Origin: Tolypocladium sp. Sup5 PDA-1
Taxonomy: Eukaryota; Ascomycota; Sordariomycetes; Hypocreales; Ophiocordycipitaceae
DNA length: 64,000 nucleotides
NCBI GenBank assembly: GCA_000750105.3
Contig: JPHH03000044.1
Span: 1-64,000 of the forward strand
Direction: 5' to 3'
Shown here: piece by piece, positions 1 through 8,881 of the stretch
Layout of the letters: every line of letters starts with the position of its first letter
Numbering within the stretch: the first letter of the stretch is position 1
Translations under genes and position numbers: made by a program
The notes under the pieces: generated by a model
What the model was told of the DNA's origin: nothing
Databases searched by the model: none
The model's input: the letters and a program-made list of their open reading frames with translations, nothing else

Positions 1-450
1 GCTGTAGTGCCACAGAGGATCGGTGTAGTACACACGCCTAGAACACAAGAGTCGCCCGTAGGGCAAATATTGCCCGGCGTTCCGCAGTTTGCAGGATCCG
101 TATTGAGGTTGACGCAGATCCCGGCAACGCACGTCTCGTTGGGAGCGCAAGCTGTAGTGCCACAGAGGATCGGTGTAGTACACACGCCTAGAACACAAGA
201 GTCGCCCGTAGGGCAAATATTGCCCGGCGTTCCGCAGTTTGCAGGATCCGTATTGAGGTTGACGCAGATCCCGGCAACGCACGTCTCGTTGGGAGCGCAA
301 GCTGTAGTGCCACAGAGGATCGGTGTAGTACACACGCCTAGAACACAAGAGTCGCCCGTAGGGCAAACATTGCCCGGCGTTCCGCAGTTTGCAGGATCCG
401 TATTGAGGTTGACGCAGATCCCAGCAACGCACGTCTCGTTGGGAGCGCAG
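1..450. repeat. Three 150-bp direct tandem repeats, in coding phase
   Basis: Units start at 1, 151 and 301 and are 150 bp long, so copy number can change without shifting the minus-strand reading frame. Copies 1 and 2 look identical; copy 3 differs at two positions. The array probably continues past the left edge. Confidence 0.95.
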
Positions 451-617
451 GGACAGGTATAGTTACCCTTACGGCCATTGCTGGGAATAAGGGCTTCTAG
501 GTTGAGGTCGTGAAATGGTTTCGTTGCCTTGTGCAAGCCGCGAGCCTCCGCAAGAGGGAGGCGGCCATTGAGTAAGGCCAGGGCCGCCAGGCCTAGGCAG
601 CTGATGTAGTTTCTCAT
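1..617 (-). CDS. Secreted cysteine-rich tandem-repeat protein (3' end beyond window)
   Basis: The 205 codons open from the ATG at 617 run off the left edge, so the C-terminus is missing. Residues 1-25 look like a secretion signal: a hydrophobic core (LGLAALALL) and LAEA before the likely cleavage site. After a linker of about 30 residues comes a 50-residue unit present three times as 150-bp copies (1-150, 151-300, 301-450). Each unit has eight cysteines with fixed spacing (CAPNETC, GIC, ANCG, NIC, DSC, GVC, ILCG) and an N-E-T glycosylation sequon. The copies differ at only two bases I could see, near positions 368 and 423, so the array is young or homogenised. I infer an extracellular, disulfide-rich surface or effector-like protein. 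The family is not recognised. A TATA box sits about 80 bp upstream. Apparent open frames on the + strand here are shadows. Confidence 0.75.
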   Translation of the reverse strand, partial: MRNYISCLGLAALALLNGRLPLAEARGLHKATKPFHDLNLEALIPSNGRKGNYTCPCAPNETCVAGICVNLNTDPANCGTPGNVCPTGDSCVLGVCTTPILCGTTACAPNETCVAGICVNLNTDPANCGTPGNICPTGDSCVLGVCTTPILCGTTACAPNETCVAGICVNLNTDPANCGTPGNICPTGDSCVLGVCTTPILCGTT

Positions 618-696
618 GCTGATATCAGGTGGCGATAAGGTCCGTGAGTTGGATGAGGTCGATGAGTGAAGGCGTTGAGAGCGTTATTTTGTGTTG

Positions 697-703
697 TTTT
701 ATA
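697..703 (-). promoter_or_regulatory. TATA box of the cysteine-rich repeat gene
   Basis: TATAAAA on the minus strand, within GGCTATAAAACAAC, lies 80-86 bp upstream of the ATG at 617. This spacing fits a fungal TATA promoter and supports that start. Confidence 0.5.
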
Positions 704-899
704 GCCATCCCTCCCACATGGCTGATATAGTGACTCGTGCTGTTCCTGATTCCGTCCATTCCTACCAATTCCCCGCTGGAACCCTAGCCGCGATAGCATA
801 GCTGCTTTCCTACGGCTTAGATGCACTATGTTCGAGGCTGGTAAGAATGCTGGGAGGAATCCTGGACATAAAGGATGCTGGAAGTGGCCGTTTTCAGAT

Positions 900-1334
900 T
901 CATGTTGGACCCTGCGAGCGCCACGCGACGCAGAATAACATTACCGCCGTTTTGCACAGGCGCTCAAACGAACGCAGCGCCCTCCCTACGAAGAGCAGGG
1001 ACATGACCGACAGCGGCGGCAGGGATGTCGGCGAGTACGGTCTGCTGCGGCCGCGATAGGTGAGGACGCTCTTGCCCTCGGTGTTGACGTCGAAGACGGG
1101 GATGCCGAACTCGGCAGCGAGCCTGTGCATGTTGGGCTGCTGGACGCCGAGGAACATGGCGCCGTAGTCCTCGTAGGAGCCGTCGTCAAAGTGTCGGGTC
1201 CAGGCCCGTCCGCCGACGCGGTCGCGAGCCTCGAGCACGAGCACCGACTTGCCCTTGTCTGACAGCGTCCTCGCCGCGGAGAGCCCCGCGTAGCCAGCGC
1301 CGACGATGATGCAGTCATACGTTGTTGAAGCCAT
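900..1334 (-). pseudogene. Truncated flavin amine oxidase (N-terminal FAD-binding part only)
   Basis: The ATG at 1334 opens a 144-codon frame. It begins with a Rossmann dinucleotide motif (CIIVGAGYAGLSAARTL, then LVLEARDRVGGRAW) typical of monoamine/polyamine oxidases, followed by the conserved GAMFLGVQQPNMHRLAAEFG region. Members of this family are usually about 450-500 residues. Here the similarity ends near residue 130 in FERLCKTA and an unrelated tail runs to a stop at 900. The substrate domain and the C-terminal FAD-contacting segment are absent, and I could not find them on either strand down to the next gene. It is best read as a 3'-deleted relic. A functional truncated protein is unlikely because half of the FAD site is missing. 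Confidence 0.75.
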
Positions 1335-4300
1335 TTTTTGGGCGCCGGACGTCTGTGGCAGGAGTACATGTCAGACGCGGTAGTAGCAGCTCGACACGGA
1401 GTCAACAGACCGTCCGGTATTGTCGATGGAGAATATTGGTATAACCAGAGATGGGCCTTGCTCTCCCGACCTGACCGTGTGGCAGTGAATAACGGCTCCT
1501 TGGAAGTACGTCTGGGCCTTGGATCACACAGACACGTGAAGTGCGGGGAATGGGCATCGTGTCGTCGTCGCGAGAACAGCGGCACGGACCAAACGGTTGA
1601 ACGGAATGGTGGACGGGGTTCCGGGACGCCCAAGTCTTGACTGACGTACGGATACATTCCAGGACGCGACAGTTTGGGTATCAAATCATCGGGGCATGTG
1701 GCGGAACGATGCGACATCTTGCATACTCGGGTTGCATCACACCCCAAGTGCAACACGTTGCTGATGCGTAAATGAAGTTGTCAAGTTGTCTCTATCCTCA
1801 TACTTGCCTGCATTTTTACCTTCTTGGCATGGTATAACGGACCGGCAACAAACTAGTCATTTAGGGCTCACCATACAACCGTTGTAATACTGGCAAACAG
1901 CCTCTCTTCGACTGACGAGCTTCAGCTGCTGTGAATGGGATGCTGAACGCTTGGCCTTCAAAGAGGGCGTGTCAACGGCTAAATCGAGGTTGAACTGCAG
2001 AGTAGGTATGGAACAACGTGGGGCTTTTTGGGTGTTGAGTCGGTACGAAGTATTGCAGGCCCTCCGTGATCAACCAGCACCGGCGGCGCACAAGGGAGGC
2101 GGCCGGGGGCCCTGTTGGCGGCAACACTAACAAATCGGTCATCGAAACAAGGGCGAGCTTCGGAAAGGATATGGGAGACAGACTTTGGATTGCAATGGAA
2201 TCTAGTTACGCGGTGGGTTTAACGACGTCCTCTACCGGTACGATTGCCAGTAGCCGGACGGGTCAGACAGAGACCGGGCCGGCAATGTGGACCCGCATCG
2301 GTGATACGGGGCACCCGGCGGTCGACGCGGGGCCTCGGTGCACCCAGAAGCGCGCCGCGACAAGCCGATGCGGCCGAAGCTTGTCGCGACGTCGGACCCA
2401 AGGCAGGAACGGAATTGCTGACGGACCTACTACTCTCGATTGCGGCAAACGTGCCACTCGCTCGCTCTCGGCAGGGCTGTGCAGCCGCGCGGGCCTTGGG
2501 TGCAGGAGCTCGTCGTCATTCATCAGCACCGGCTGCTGGCTGCTGAGCCACATCTGGTGTTTCGCGTTGCTGGGTTCTGTGGCGGCTCTTCGAGGGAAAC
2601 GGATTCCATTGCGCTGTGACGCGGAGGGGACGGTAGCAACTCCAACTATGGTAATAGTAATTAACTCCTATATCTGTTCTTGGAACCTGGGAAACCTGAC
2701 CTAGGTCCCATGCGTTATGACTTACTGTAGCCAGACACAATGCGGATGGTGCCGAGCGTGTTCGTCGCGAGGTTGGTGGTGGGAGCACAGTCAAGGCATA
2801 CGGTCAGAAAGCTTGAAGCCGTAGCTTTTTGGCAGCCTGGAAACTACCATGACGCTCTGCAGCCTGGCGGAGAACATGCCAGCTTGTTCGCGGCGTGGGG
2901 GTTGGAATCGCAGGCGTAGCAGCGGGTGCAACGGCAGGACTAGATCTCGTGATGCGATTGGGGTTGGTGTTGTTGGTCCGTGGAGGACCGAGCAATGTGG
3001 GCTCTAGGCTGCCGGATTGTTTGAACCAGGCGATGTAACGCGAGCATCGAGGGCGAAGTCCTAGGCGGAACTTAGATCGTGAGGGGCGCTCGGTAACCTC
3101 GGGAGCTCGTGCGTCGGCGATGGGCCTTTGTCGTCGGCACTTGACGCATCGTTTCCAGCCAAAGCGTCGGTGGGAAAGCGCCGAAGCTTAATTAACTGCG
3201 CCCTTGGGCCCTCGGCTGGTTGTTAGAGTAAACGTGTGAACATTGTGGTGGACTTGGTAGAGCGGAAAGCCTGAGTGTGGGAGCCTGGCTGCAACGACGT
3301 GGCGAACTATACTACATTTCCGAATTCGACTTGGAACATGATGATCATTGAAGGCAACGTTCAAGATCTGCAGAGTGCAAGTCGTGTCCTGCTCGGCAGT
3401 TCAGCGCTACAACGCGCTCGTATCCGACGGCCGCGGCATTTGCCTCCCTTGGGGGAGTTGAACGCATGACATGTCTGGTGCTACAAAAGTATGTTTGCCC
3501 ACAAACCTTTTGCTTCCTCGCGACGGGTAATCCCATCGCCAGCGGCGCCGCAGTCTGTGCTGCGATGGGCCTTTTGTGTCGGCACTCGGGAGCTGCTGTG
3601 GTGTTGTCTGCGAGCACAGACATGAGGGGTCGCGGACTCGCGATGTGGGATTTGGTGGCATGTTGGACCGATGGGTGTCGGAGTCGGGAGAGCCATGGGA
3701 CCGATGTGCCGAGCTAGATCGGGGTTGACAACATTATGGCGGTGGTGCTTGGTGACGGCCTAGAGTAATTTTGGCCTCAATTGTGCAAGACATAACTGAC
3801 TTGTTGTAGCAGTATGTGCAGGCAACGGCATTAACCCGGGTTTGTATCGTAAGCACAAGTTGCACGTAAGAGGGAACATGCATTCTCAGTGTTGACGTTG
3901 CTGGGTCTCGAACGGTCGCTTAAATGCAGTCGCGGTGCATGACGTAGCCGCAAGGATGATGAGAAGCTACCGTCAGGTTCATCCAACATCTTGGCTGAAA
4001 CATACCCGGGCTTGCTATGCTGTTATATTGGGAGAATTTGCCTGACAACGCCCAGTCGCTACCCAAACTCCCATTTCAATTGCCCAAATCGCAAGGAGAT
4101 GCGCTACATTGCCTGCTGGTGGCAGGCATCGCACCACATGGGCCTCACTTGCTGCCCCATTTCGACGCCAGCATGAGTCTACCTCCAGTCCATGTCGCCG
4201 TCTCCATTAGCTTCGTGGCCGAGTAAACACTTCCACATACCTAATCTAGTTCTTGTCTTCATATCTCTGTGAAAAACAAGTGCCATCCGCAGTCCAACTC

Positions 4301-4625
4301 CTCGCAGCTCCGTGCAGATTGTCATGAGAAAATAACATTGTGGTTTCTCTCGATATTAATGTGCCTTGCCAAGAGGTAATTATTTGGCGAAAGAAGGCTG
4401 GCCATTAAAGTTGAGACCGCGGATCATCACGCACTTGACGGCTGTAAGCATCAAGTCCTTGACATGTTCTTAATGAGAGACCTTTCGTACCTTGTGGGAA
4501 GAAAATGCAGCTGTCTATCGACACAGGCCCAACGTGAGGCCAAAATGCGGCCACACTCGTCATAGCCATGGCGGTACAAGGCTTGCCTTCAGAGAAGCCT
4601 ACAGGAGGGTGGAGCATGAAGTGAG
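1335..4625. other. 3.3-kb stretch with no convincing gene
   Basis: Open frames here are short, overlap on both strands and match nothing I recognise. A loose direct similarity links 3117-3142 and 3563-3588 (both contain CGATGGGCCTTT and GTCGGCACT), suggesting an old, diverged duplication. The stretch separates the amine-oxidase relic from the first nucleotidyltransferase-like gene and may hold decayed coding or transposon DNA. Confidence 0.5.
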
Positions 4626-5610
4626 TTAGGCGACGACTTCGTCGATGCTTTGCAATGGCACCTAAATGGCTGTCAGCGCAAAGATGAAGTTGGTATTGCC
4701 ACTTCCAGCCAAAACTTACCGAAGAATGGCGTTTCCGGCGGCCCACGGAAGGACTGGGTGCGTCCATCCCCGTAAGGTGGGGATATTCGGCCAGAGAAGG
4801 CGGGAAGTTGCTAGTTGCGTATGGTCTCGGGGTGAATTTGCCTTGTTGAATCTCTCGGAACCTCAGTGCATGATATTCGTGCTTCCCATAGCATGATATG
4901 CCACTTTTTTGTGGATAATCCCCAACCAAATCGTAGTGAAGCTCGCCGAACTCGGGCAGAAGCTGCTCGGCGTATCCAGTGGTCCGGACAATTTCGCGGT
5001 TGACGCCTTTCAGGGTGTAGCTGTAGTTGATTAGATTGGCGAGCGACAACGCCCATAGGTACTTGTTGCCGTATTCTTCTTCTGACATGGAGAGCCAATA
5101 GTGCATCAACGCATCGATGAATTTGTTCAATGGGGGGATTGGCGCCAAAGAACCCTCCTCTCTGTTCTGCAGGTCGTAATTCCACTCGGCAGCATTTATC
5201 AGCACCGTTCCATCAGCAGAGCCACCGTCAGGCAGTTCCAAGCGGACGCCTCCGCGACAAGTTCGCTCGTCCATGTCGCCTGGAAGTAGTCTCCGAATGC
5301 CGGTCTCTTGGTAGCCAGCCTGCTGGAGCACCTTTGCAGCTTCTCCTGGGTCAGGAACGAGGAGGTAGAGGTCAAAAACAGCGGTGTCGCTGCCATAAAA
5401 TACAAGAGCATCTTCAAACCAGACAACGGTTGCGATGCCGTTTTTGGCGAGAATGTCACAGGGCTTGTATCGTGATGCGAGAGAGTGGACGCCGTCGCTG
5501 TCGAGCTCATCCATGCCGGCATCGACCCGGTGGCCTTTGCCTGTCCAGCGCCTCGCAACGTGCCTCAGGGACGACAGCCATCTTGAAAAAGGGTATGGGC
5601 GAGAGAGCAT
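4626..5610 (-). CDS. Nucleotidyltransferase-fold-like hypothetical protein
   Basis: Two exons are proposed: 5610-4720 and 4661-4626. The 58-nt intron 4719-4662 (GTAAGT...TTTAG) removes a frame that would otherwise run on as a low-complexity tail to 4405; the spliced product is 308 residues ending SIDEVVA. Residues 60-90 contain VVWFEDALVFYG followed by FDLYLLVPD, the spacing seen in nucleotidyltransferase-like folds (helix with small residues, then an acidic strand). The canonical G[GS]...DxD signature is only partly kept: D80 is present, but there is no second catalytic Asp at +2. So the call is a fold-level inference and catalysis is doubtful. Similar fungal hypotheticals are known, but I cannot name a function. 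The gene lies next to a second nucleotidyltransferase-like gene and a metallophosphoesterase. An internal Met at residue 33 is an alternative start. Confidence 0.6.
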
Positions 5611-6290
5611 ATTGAGAATAGCTGATGCGGCGTTTGCGCTATCAGGCCATGGGGCTGTGTTGTCATTGCGTGGTCCGCCAAGTCACTGCTGAGTCCCGAG
5701 ACCGAGGTGTCAACGGGGGTGCGGAAAAATATCGGCCCGCACATCACCAACCTGAAGTTGCTCGCATCCCAACGGCGCCAACGGCTCCGTGTCGAACTCA
5801 GCGCAATATAAAGCGCCTGGAGGTCGATGTTGGCCATCAACTCGACCCAGGAGTTGTTTCATCTCCATCGACCCCTTGGCGCGTATTCTCGTTTGCTTGA
5901 GAGCTGGCTACAATTGAACACGGTCCCGGCGGCTAGGCGCTGTGCCAGACACGCCCAGTATGGGCCCATAATGGCATCCGAGTTGGCCGGCGGCTCAAGG
6001 CCAGCGACTCAAGGCCAGCGACTCAAGGCCAGCGGACTGTGGCATAACACGCATTCATCAACGGATGGCCCGCCAGGGGGAGGGCGGGGATGTTGCTGAA
6101 CCAACGGACCTGTTCTGTTTCTAATTCTAATTATAGCTGACCATGAGTACAAATAGGTCCATTGCCGCCGTCAGCGGAATGTAAGACGTGGAGTTGCAAA
6201 ATACTCAAGAGAGATTCCAAAGCACGACTCTGTTCCAAGTCCCTTCAAACGGCATACTTTTTTCTGTGTTTCGAGCCCATCAAGCCGAAC
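5611..6290. other. Divergent intergenic region between two nucleotidyltransferase-like genes
   Basis: Holds the 14-bp tandem repeat and presumably both divergent promoters. No gene is recognised here. The open frame starting at 6162 is the upstream extension of the next gene; the MGCGSS start at 6291 is preferred. Confidence 0.5.
5994..6034. repeat. 14-bp tandem repeat, about three copies
   Basis: The unit CTCAAGGCCAGCGA starts at 5994, 6008 and 6022 (the last copy lacks one base). It lies about 260 bp upstream of the lipidated nucleotidyltransferase-like gene. No function is evident. Confidence 0.85.
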
Positions 6291-7305
6291 ATGGGTTGTG
6301 GCTCATCTAAACCACAGCATGGGTCCGGACCGCGAGCTGCTCGGCCTGTTCCACTCCAAGCCCAACATGGTTCGCAGATCCACGGTGGAAGGACCGGAAT
6401 TCCAAGTCACCATGCCAGCCAAAGGCCGTCTACCCCGCCAAACGCTGCACCAGGCTTGCATGGACAAGCCACGATGAGAGGCGAAGTCAGACGGCAGTTC
6501 ATGCAGACAGTCCATGCCGCCTTGCATGACGTGCCGTATGTGGTCATCGGCGGCAGTGCACTGGCAGAGTATGGAAGCCTGCGAGAAACAGCCGATGTAG
6601 ACGTCCTTGTTGGGGAAGGCATTTCCAAGGGATCGGCGGAGAGTCTCTTGATCAAACGCAGCCAGGGTCGGCTGGTGCGCCTTGGCCAAGGAAAGCTGGG
6701 GTAAGTCCATGCTCTCCCAGCCTGAGCTACCATTGGTAGGAAGTAGTTGCCCAGCCATTGTACTAGCAGTTTCATGTAGCTACAAGTCAGGAAACGGAAG
6801 GGTCTATCAGCTTGACTTGACAGCCGATGTGGACGTTGACCTGCCGTTCGATCTTGGCCGCGATACGCAGCTAGTTCGCGGGACCAGAGTGGCGAGCGTG
6901 GTCTTTCTGCTCAACTCAAAGGCTCATGCATGGCAGACGAGGGTCCCATTCGAGCCCGACTACCAAGAGAAGCGAGAAAAGGACGCCAACGACATCGGGT
7001 TCTGCCTTGGATTGCTCCAGGGCCACAGCGACGTCGATCGCAGGCGGCTGAACTGGGTCTACAGCAGACACTTCTGGTCCCCATTCCTAGCTGCTAAGCC
7101 CGGGATGGAGCCCCTCTTCAGAGGTGCCGGCCTCTGGACGGATGAGACGGAATTTAGTTCCGATTCATCAGTAGCAGGTCGATCCAGTCGGAGTAACTGG
7201 AGCCACCAAGGCAGCTTTCACAGCCAACAGGGGGGCGCTCGAGGCGGCTACAACAGCACGGGAAGCAGCCGAGCTGGGTCTAGGACTGGGTCAATGGGCC
7301 GTTGA
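6291..7305 (+). CDS. Lipidated nucleotidyltransferase-like protein
   Basis: Two exons, 6291-6700 and 6780-7305, are joined by a 79-nt intron (GTAAGT...ATGTAG) that completes a Gly codon; the product is 311 residues. The start at 6291 gives MGCGSSKP, a strong N-myristoylation signal (Gly2, Ser6) with Cys3 available for palmitoylation, so the protein probably sits on a membrane. A Ser/Pro/His-rich linker leads to VVIGGSALAEYG (residues 84-95) and TADVDVLV. The GGSA turn and D102-x-D104 match the nucleotidyltransferase active-site signature better than the neighbouring homologue does. The C-terminus is low-complexity (Ser, Gly, Arg). The substrate is unknown; an rRNA/tRNA-modifying, antibiotic-modifying or nucleotide-second-messenger type cannot be separated from sequence. 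It lies just upstream of a metallophosphoesterase in the same orientation. Confidence 0.7.
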
Positions 7306-7816
7306 TGGAAGGCTTCGCACCGATGTTGTTGGCAGCGGGACTGTCAATAGCATTCCATTGTGAATTTGGTGATGAGTTGCCTACTGAGCAGCTAGATGAA
7401 TAATTGCGGGAGTGAACCGAAGGCAGTATGCCATTATTTCCAGGCCCTCATGTTCTTTTCTAGCGTTGAGTTCTTTGTGCTGTGGACGACACGGGATGGA
7501 GTCAGCAGCTCACAAGTGCGTCGGCAGCGTTAGCGCCAGCGTCTACTCATGGGCGGCCACGGGCCAACCAGAGGGGCGGCGAGTGACGTGTGCAACGTAC
7601 CACGCAACTCCATCTCTCTCACCTCAACCATCTGGCTGGACAAAGACTGGTTGGCTATTTTAATGACAACGGCCTCTCCCGGCGGCAAGCTGAGAGCCTC
7701 TTCCGAGAGTCCCCATCAGCCTAAAATGACCATTGTCCAGCCTGCGCTTCTCTTTGCCCGATGAAGTAGCGCTCCTCGCGAACACGACTTTCCGAGACGA
7801 GCCAACGTCTGACACA
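7306..7816. other. Short intergenic region upstream of metallophosphoesterase
   Basis: About 510 bp between two co-oriented genes. No RNA gene or repeat was recognised; it likely contains the terminator of the first gene and the promoter of the second. Confidence 0.4.
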
Positions 7817-8749
7817 ATGGCGCCTCACGTCCAGAGCAGCAGTGGAGCGGAAAGCCAGCCTGGCACCATGCAAGTTCAACTACAAATCATGTCCGACCTT
7901 CACCTCGAGACACCTCGCTTCCTGCCCATGTACTCCAACTTTCGCATCGAGGCGAAAAGCCCCTACCTTGCTCTACTGGGTGACATCGGCCACGCATCCG
8001 ACGCCCGACTTTTCCAGTTCCTGGACCTACAGCTGCAGCAGTTCGAGGCGGTGTTCTACGTCCTCGGCAACCATGAGCCGTACCAGAGTGATGCCGACCC
8101 CGAGCCGCGAACTCATGAGGGCGCGGTGCGCGCCATGGAGGATTTTGAAGCGGCGGTTGAGGAACGAAGAAGGAAGGAGATTGTGGAGAGCGGCAGCCTT
8201 AGGACCGGGAGGTTTGTGTTTCTGAGCCGGCGGCGGTTCGACGTTTCCGATTCGGTCACGATGCTTGGCTGCACGCTGTTTTCCAACATCACCGAGGCTC
8301 AGATGGGAACAGTCGCTTTATTCGTCTCCGACTTTTCCAACATTGCCGAGTGGACGGTGGACAAGCACAACGCGGCCCACCGCGCAGACGTCGGGTGGCT
8401 CAACAGCCAGGTGGAAACCATCTCGCTCAACGAGCCGCACCGCCAGGTCGTCGTCCTCACGCACTACAGCCCCACAGCTCGCCCTGAGGCAAATAACCCC
8501 GAGCACCTCGAGGACTCCCGCAATGTTCAAAGCGCGTTCGTGACGGACCTTGCAAGTGAGCCCTGTTGGACGAATCCCGTGGTCAAGGTGTGGGCTTTTG
8601 GTCACACCCATCATAATTGCGACTTTATTGACAATGGGACGGGCAAGCGGGTTGTGGCCAACCAGAGGGGGTACGGCCGAGGAGAAGAGTTTGACTTTGA
8701 TGCGGCCAAGGACATTGCCATTGGCCGGCCGCAGACTGCAACCGTTTAA
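7817..8749 (+). CDS. Calcineurin-like metallophosphoesterase (copy 1)
   Basis: Intronless; 310 residues from the ATG at 7817 (the ATG at 7868, just before the first motif, is also possible). All metallophosphoesterase motifs are present in order: SDLHLE (about residues 26-31), LLGDIG, LGNHE, LTHYSP and the C-terminal GHTHHNCDF. These residues bind the two-metal centre, so the enzyme should hydrolyse phosphomono- or diesters; the substrate is unknown. Between the GNHE motif and the cap is a charged insertion (about residues 120-145, rich in Glu and Arg) that copy 2 at 43.8-44.7 kb lacks. There is no signal peptide, so a cytosolic location is likely. It follows a nucleotidyltransferase-like gene, as copy 2 also lies beside one. 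Confidence 0.88.
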   Translation: MAPHVQSSSGAESQPGTMQVQLQIMSDLHLETPRFLPMYSNFRIEAKSPYLALLGDIGHASDARLFQFLDLQLQQFEAVFYVLGNHEPYQSDADPEPRTHEGAVRAMEDFEAAVEERRRKEIVESGSLRTGRFVFLSRRRFDVSDSVTMLGCTLFSNITEAQMGTVALFVSDFSNIAEWTVDKHNAAHRADVGWLNSQVETISLNEPHRQVVVLTHYSPTARPEANNPEHLEDSRNVQSAFVTDLASEPCWTNPVVKVWAFGHTHHNCDFIDNGTGKRVVANQRGYGRGEEFDFDAAKDIAIGRPQTATV

Positions 8750-8881
8750 TGTAAATACTCTCACGCACAAGGGGATTCAAAGTCGCGTACCCTATGACAG
8801 TCTTGATCTCTGTTAGTACATGTACACATCCAAGGTGATTCGTGAATCGCTCAAACATCTCAACTCGAACAAAGGCGCAGC

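Noticed and set aside
1..450. CRISPR-like or non-coding satellite array
   Set aside because: The 150-bp units have no spacers and encode an in-frame cysteine-rich repeat on the minus strand behind a signal peptide; the host is a fungus.
7..462. Plus-strand 151-codon repeat ORF
   Set aside because: It is the antisense shadow of the minus-strand cysteine-rich gene, has no signal or cysteine pattern, and starts only by chance.
986..1756. Minus-strand 256-codon frame over the amine oxidase relic
   Set aside because: Low-complexity, Ser/Arg-rich frame-shifted shadow of the amine oxidase coding sequence.
2066..2704. Plus-strand 212-codon frame as a gene
   Set aside because: No domain, Arg/Thr/Ser-rich composition and equally long frames on the other strand; not supported.
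3117..3588. Dispersed repeat pair with CGATGGGCCTTT
   Set aside because: Similarity is short and imperfect; could be chance without alignment statistics.
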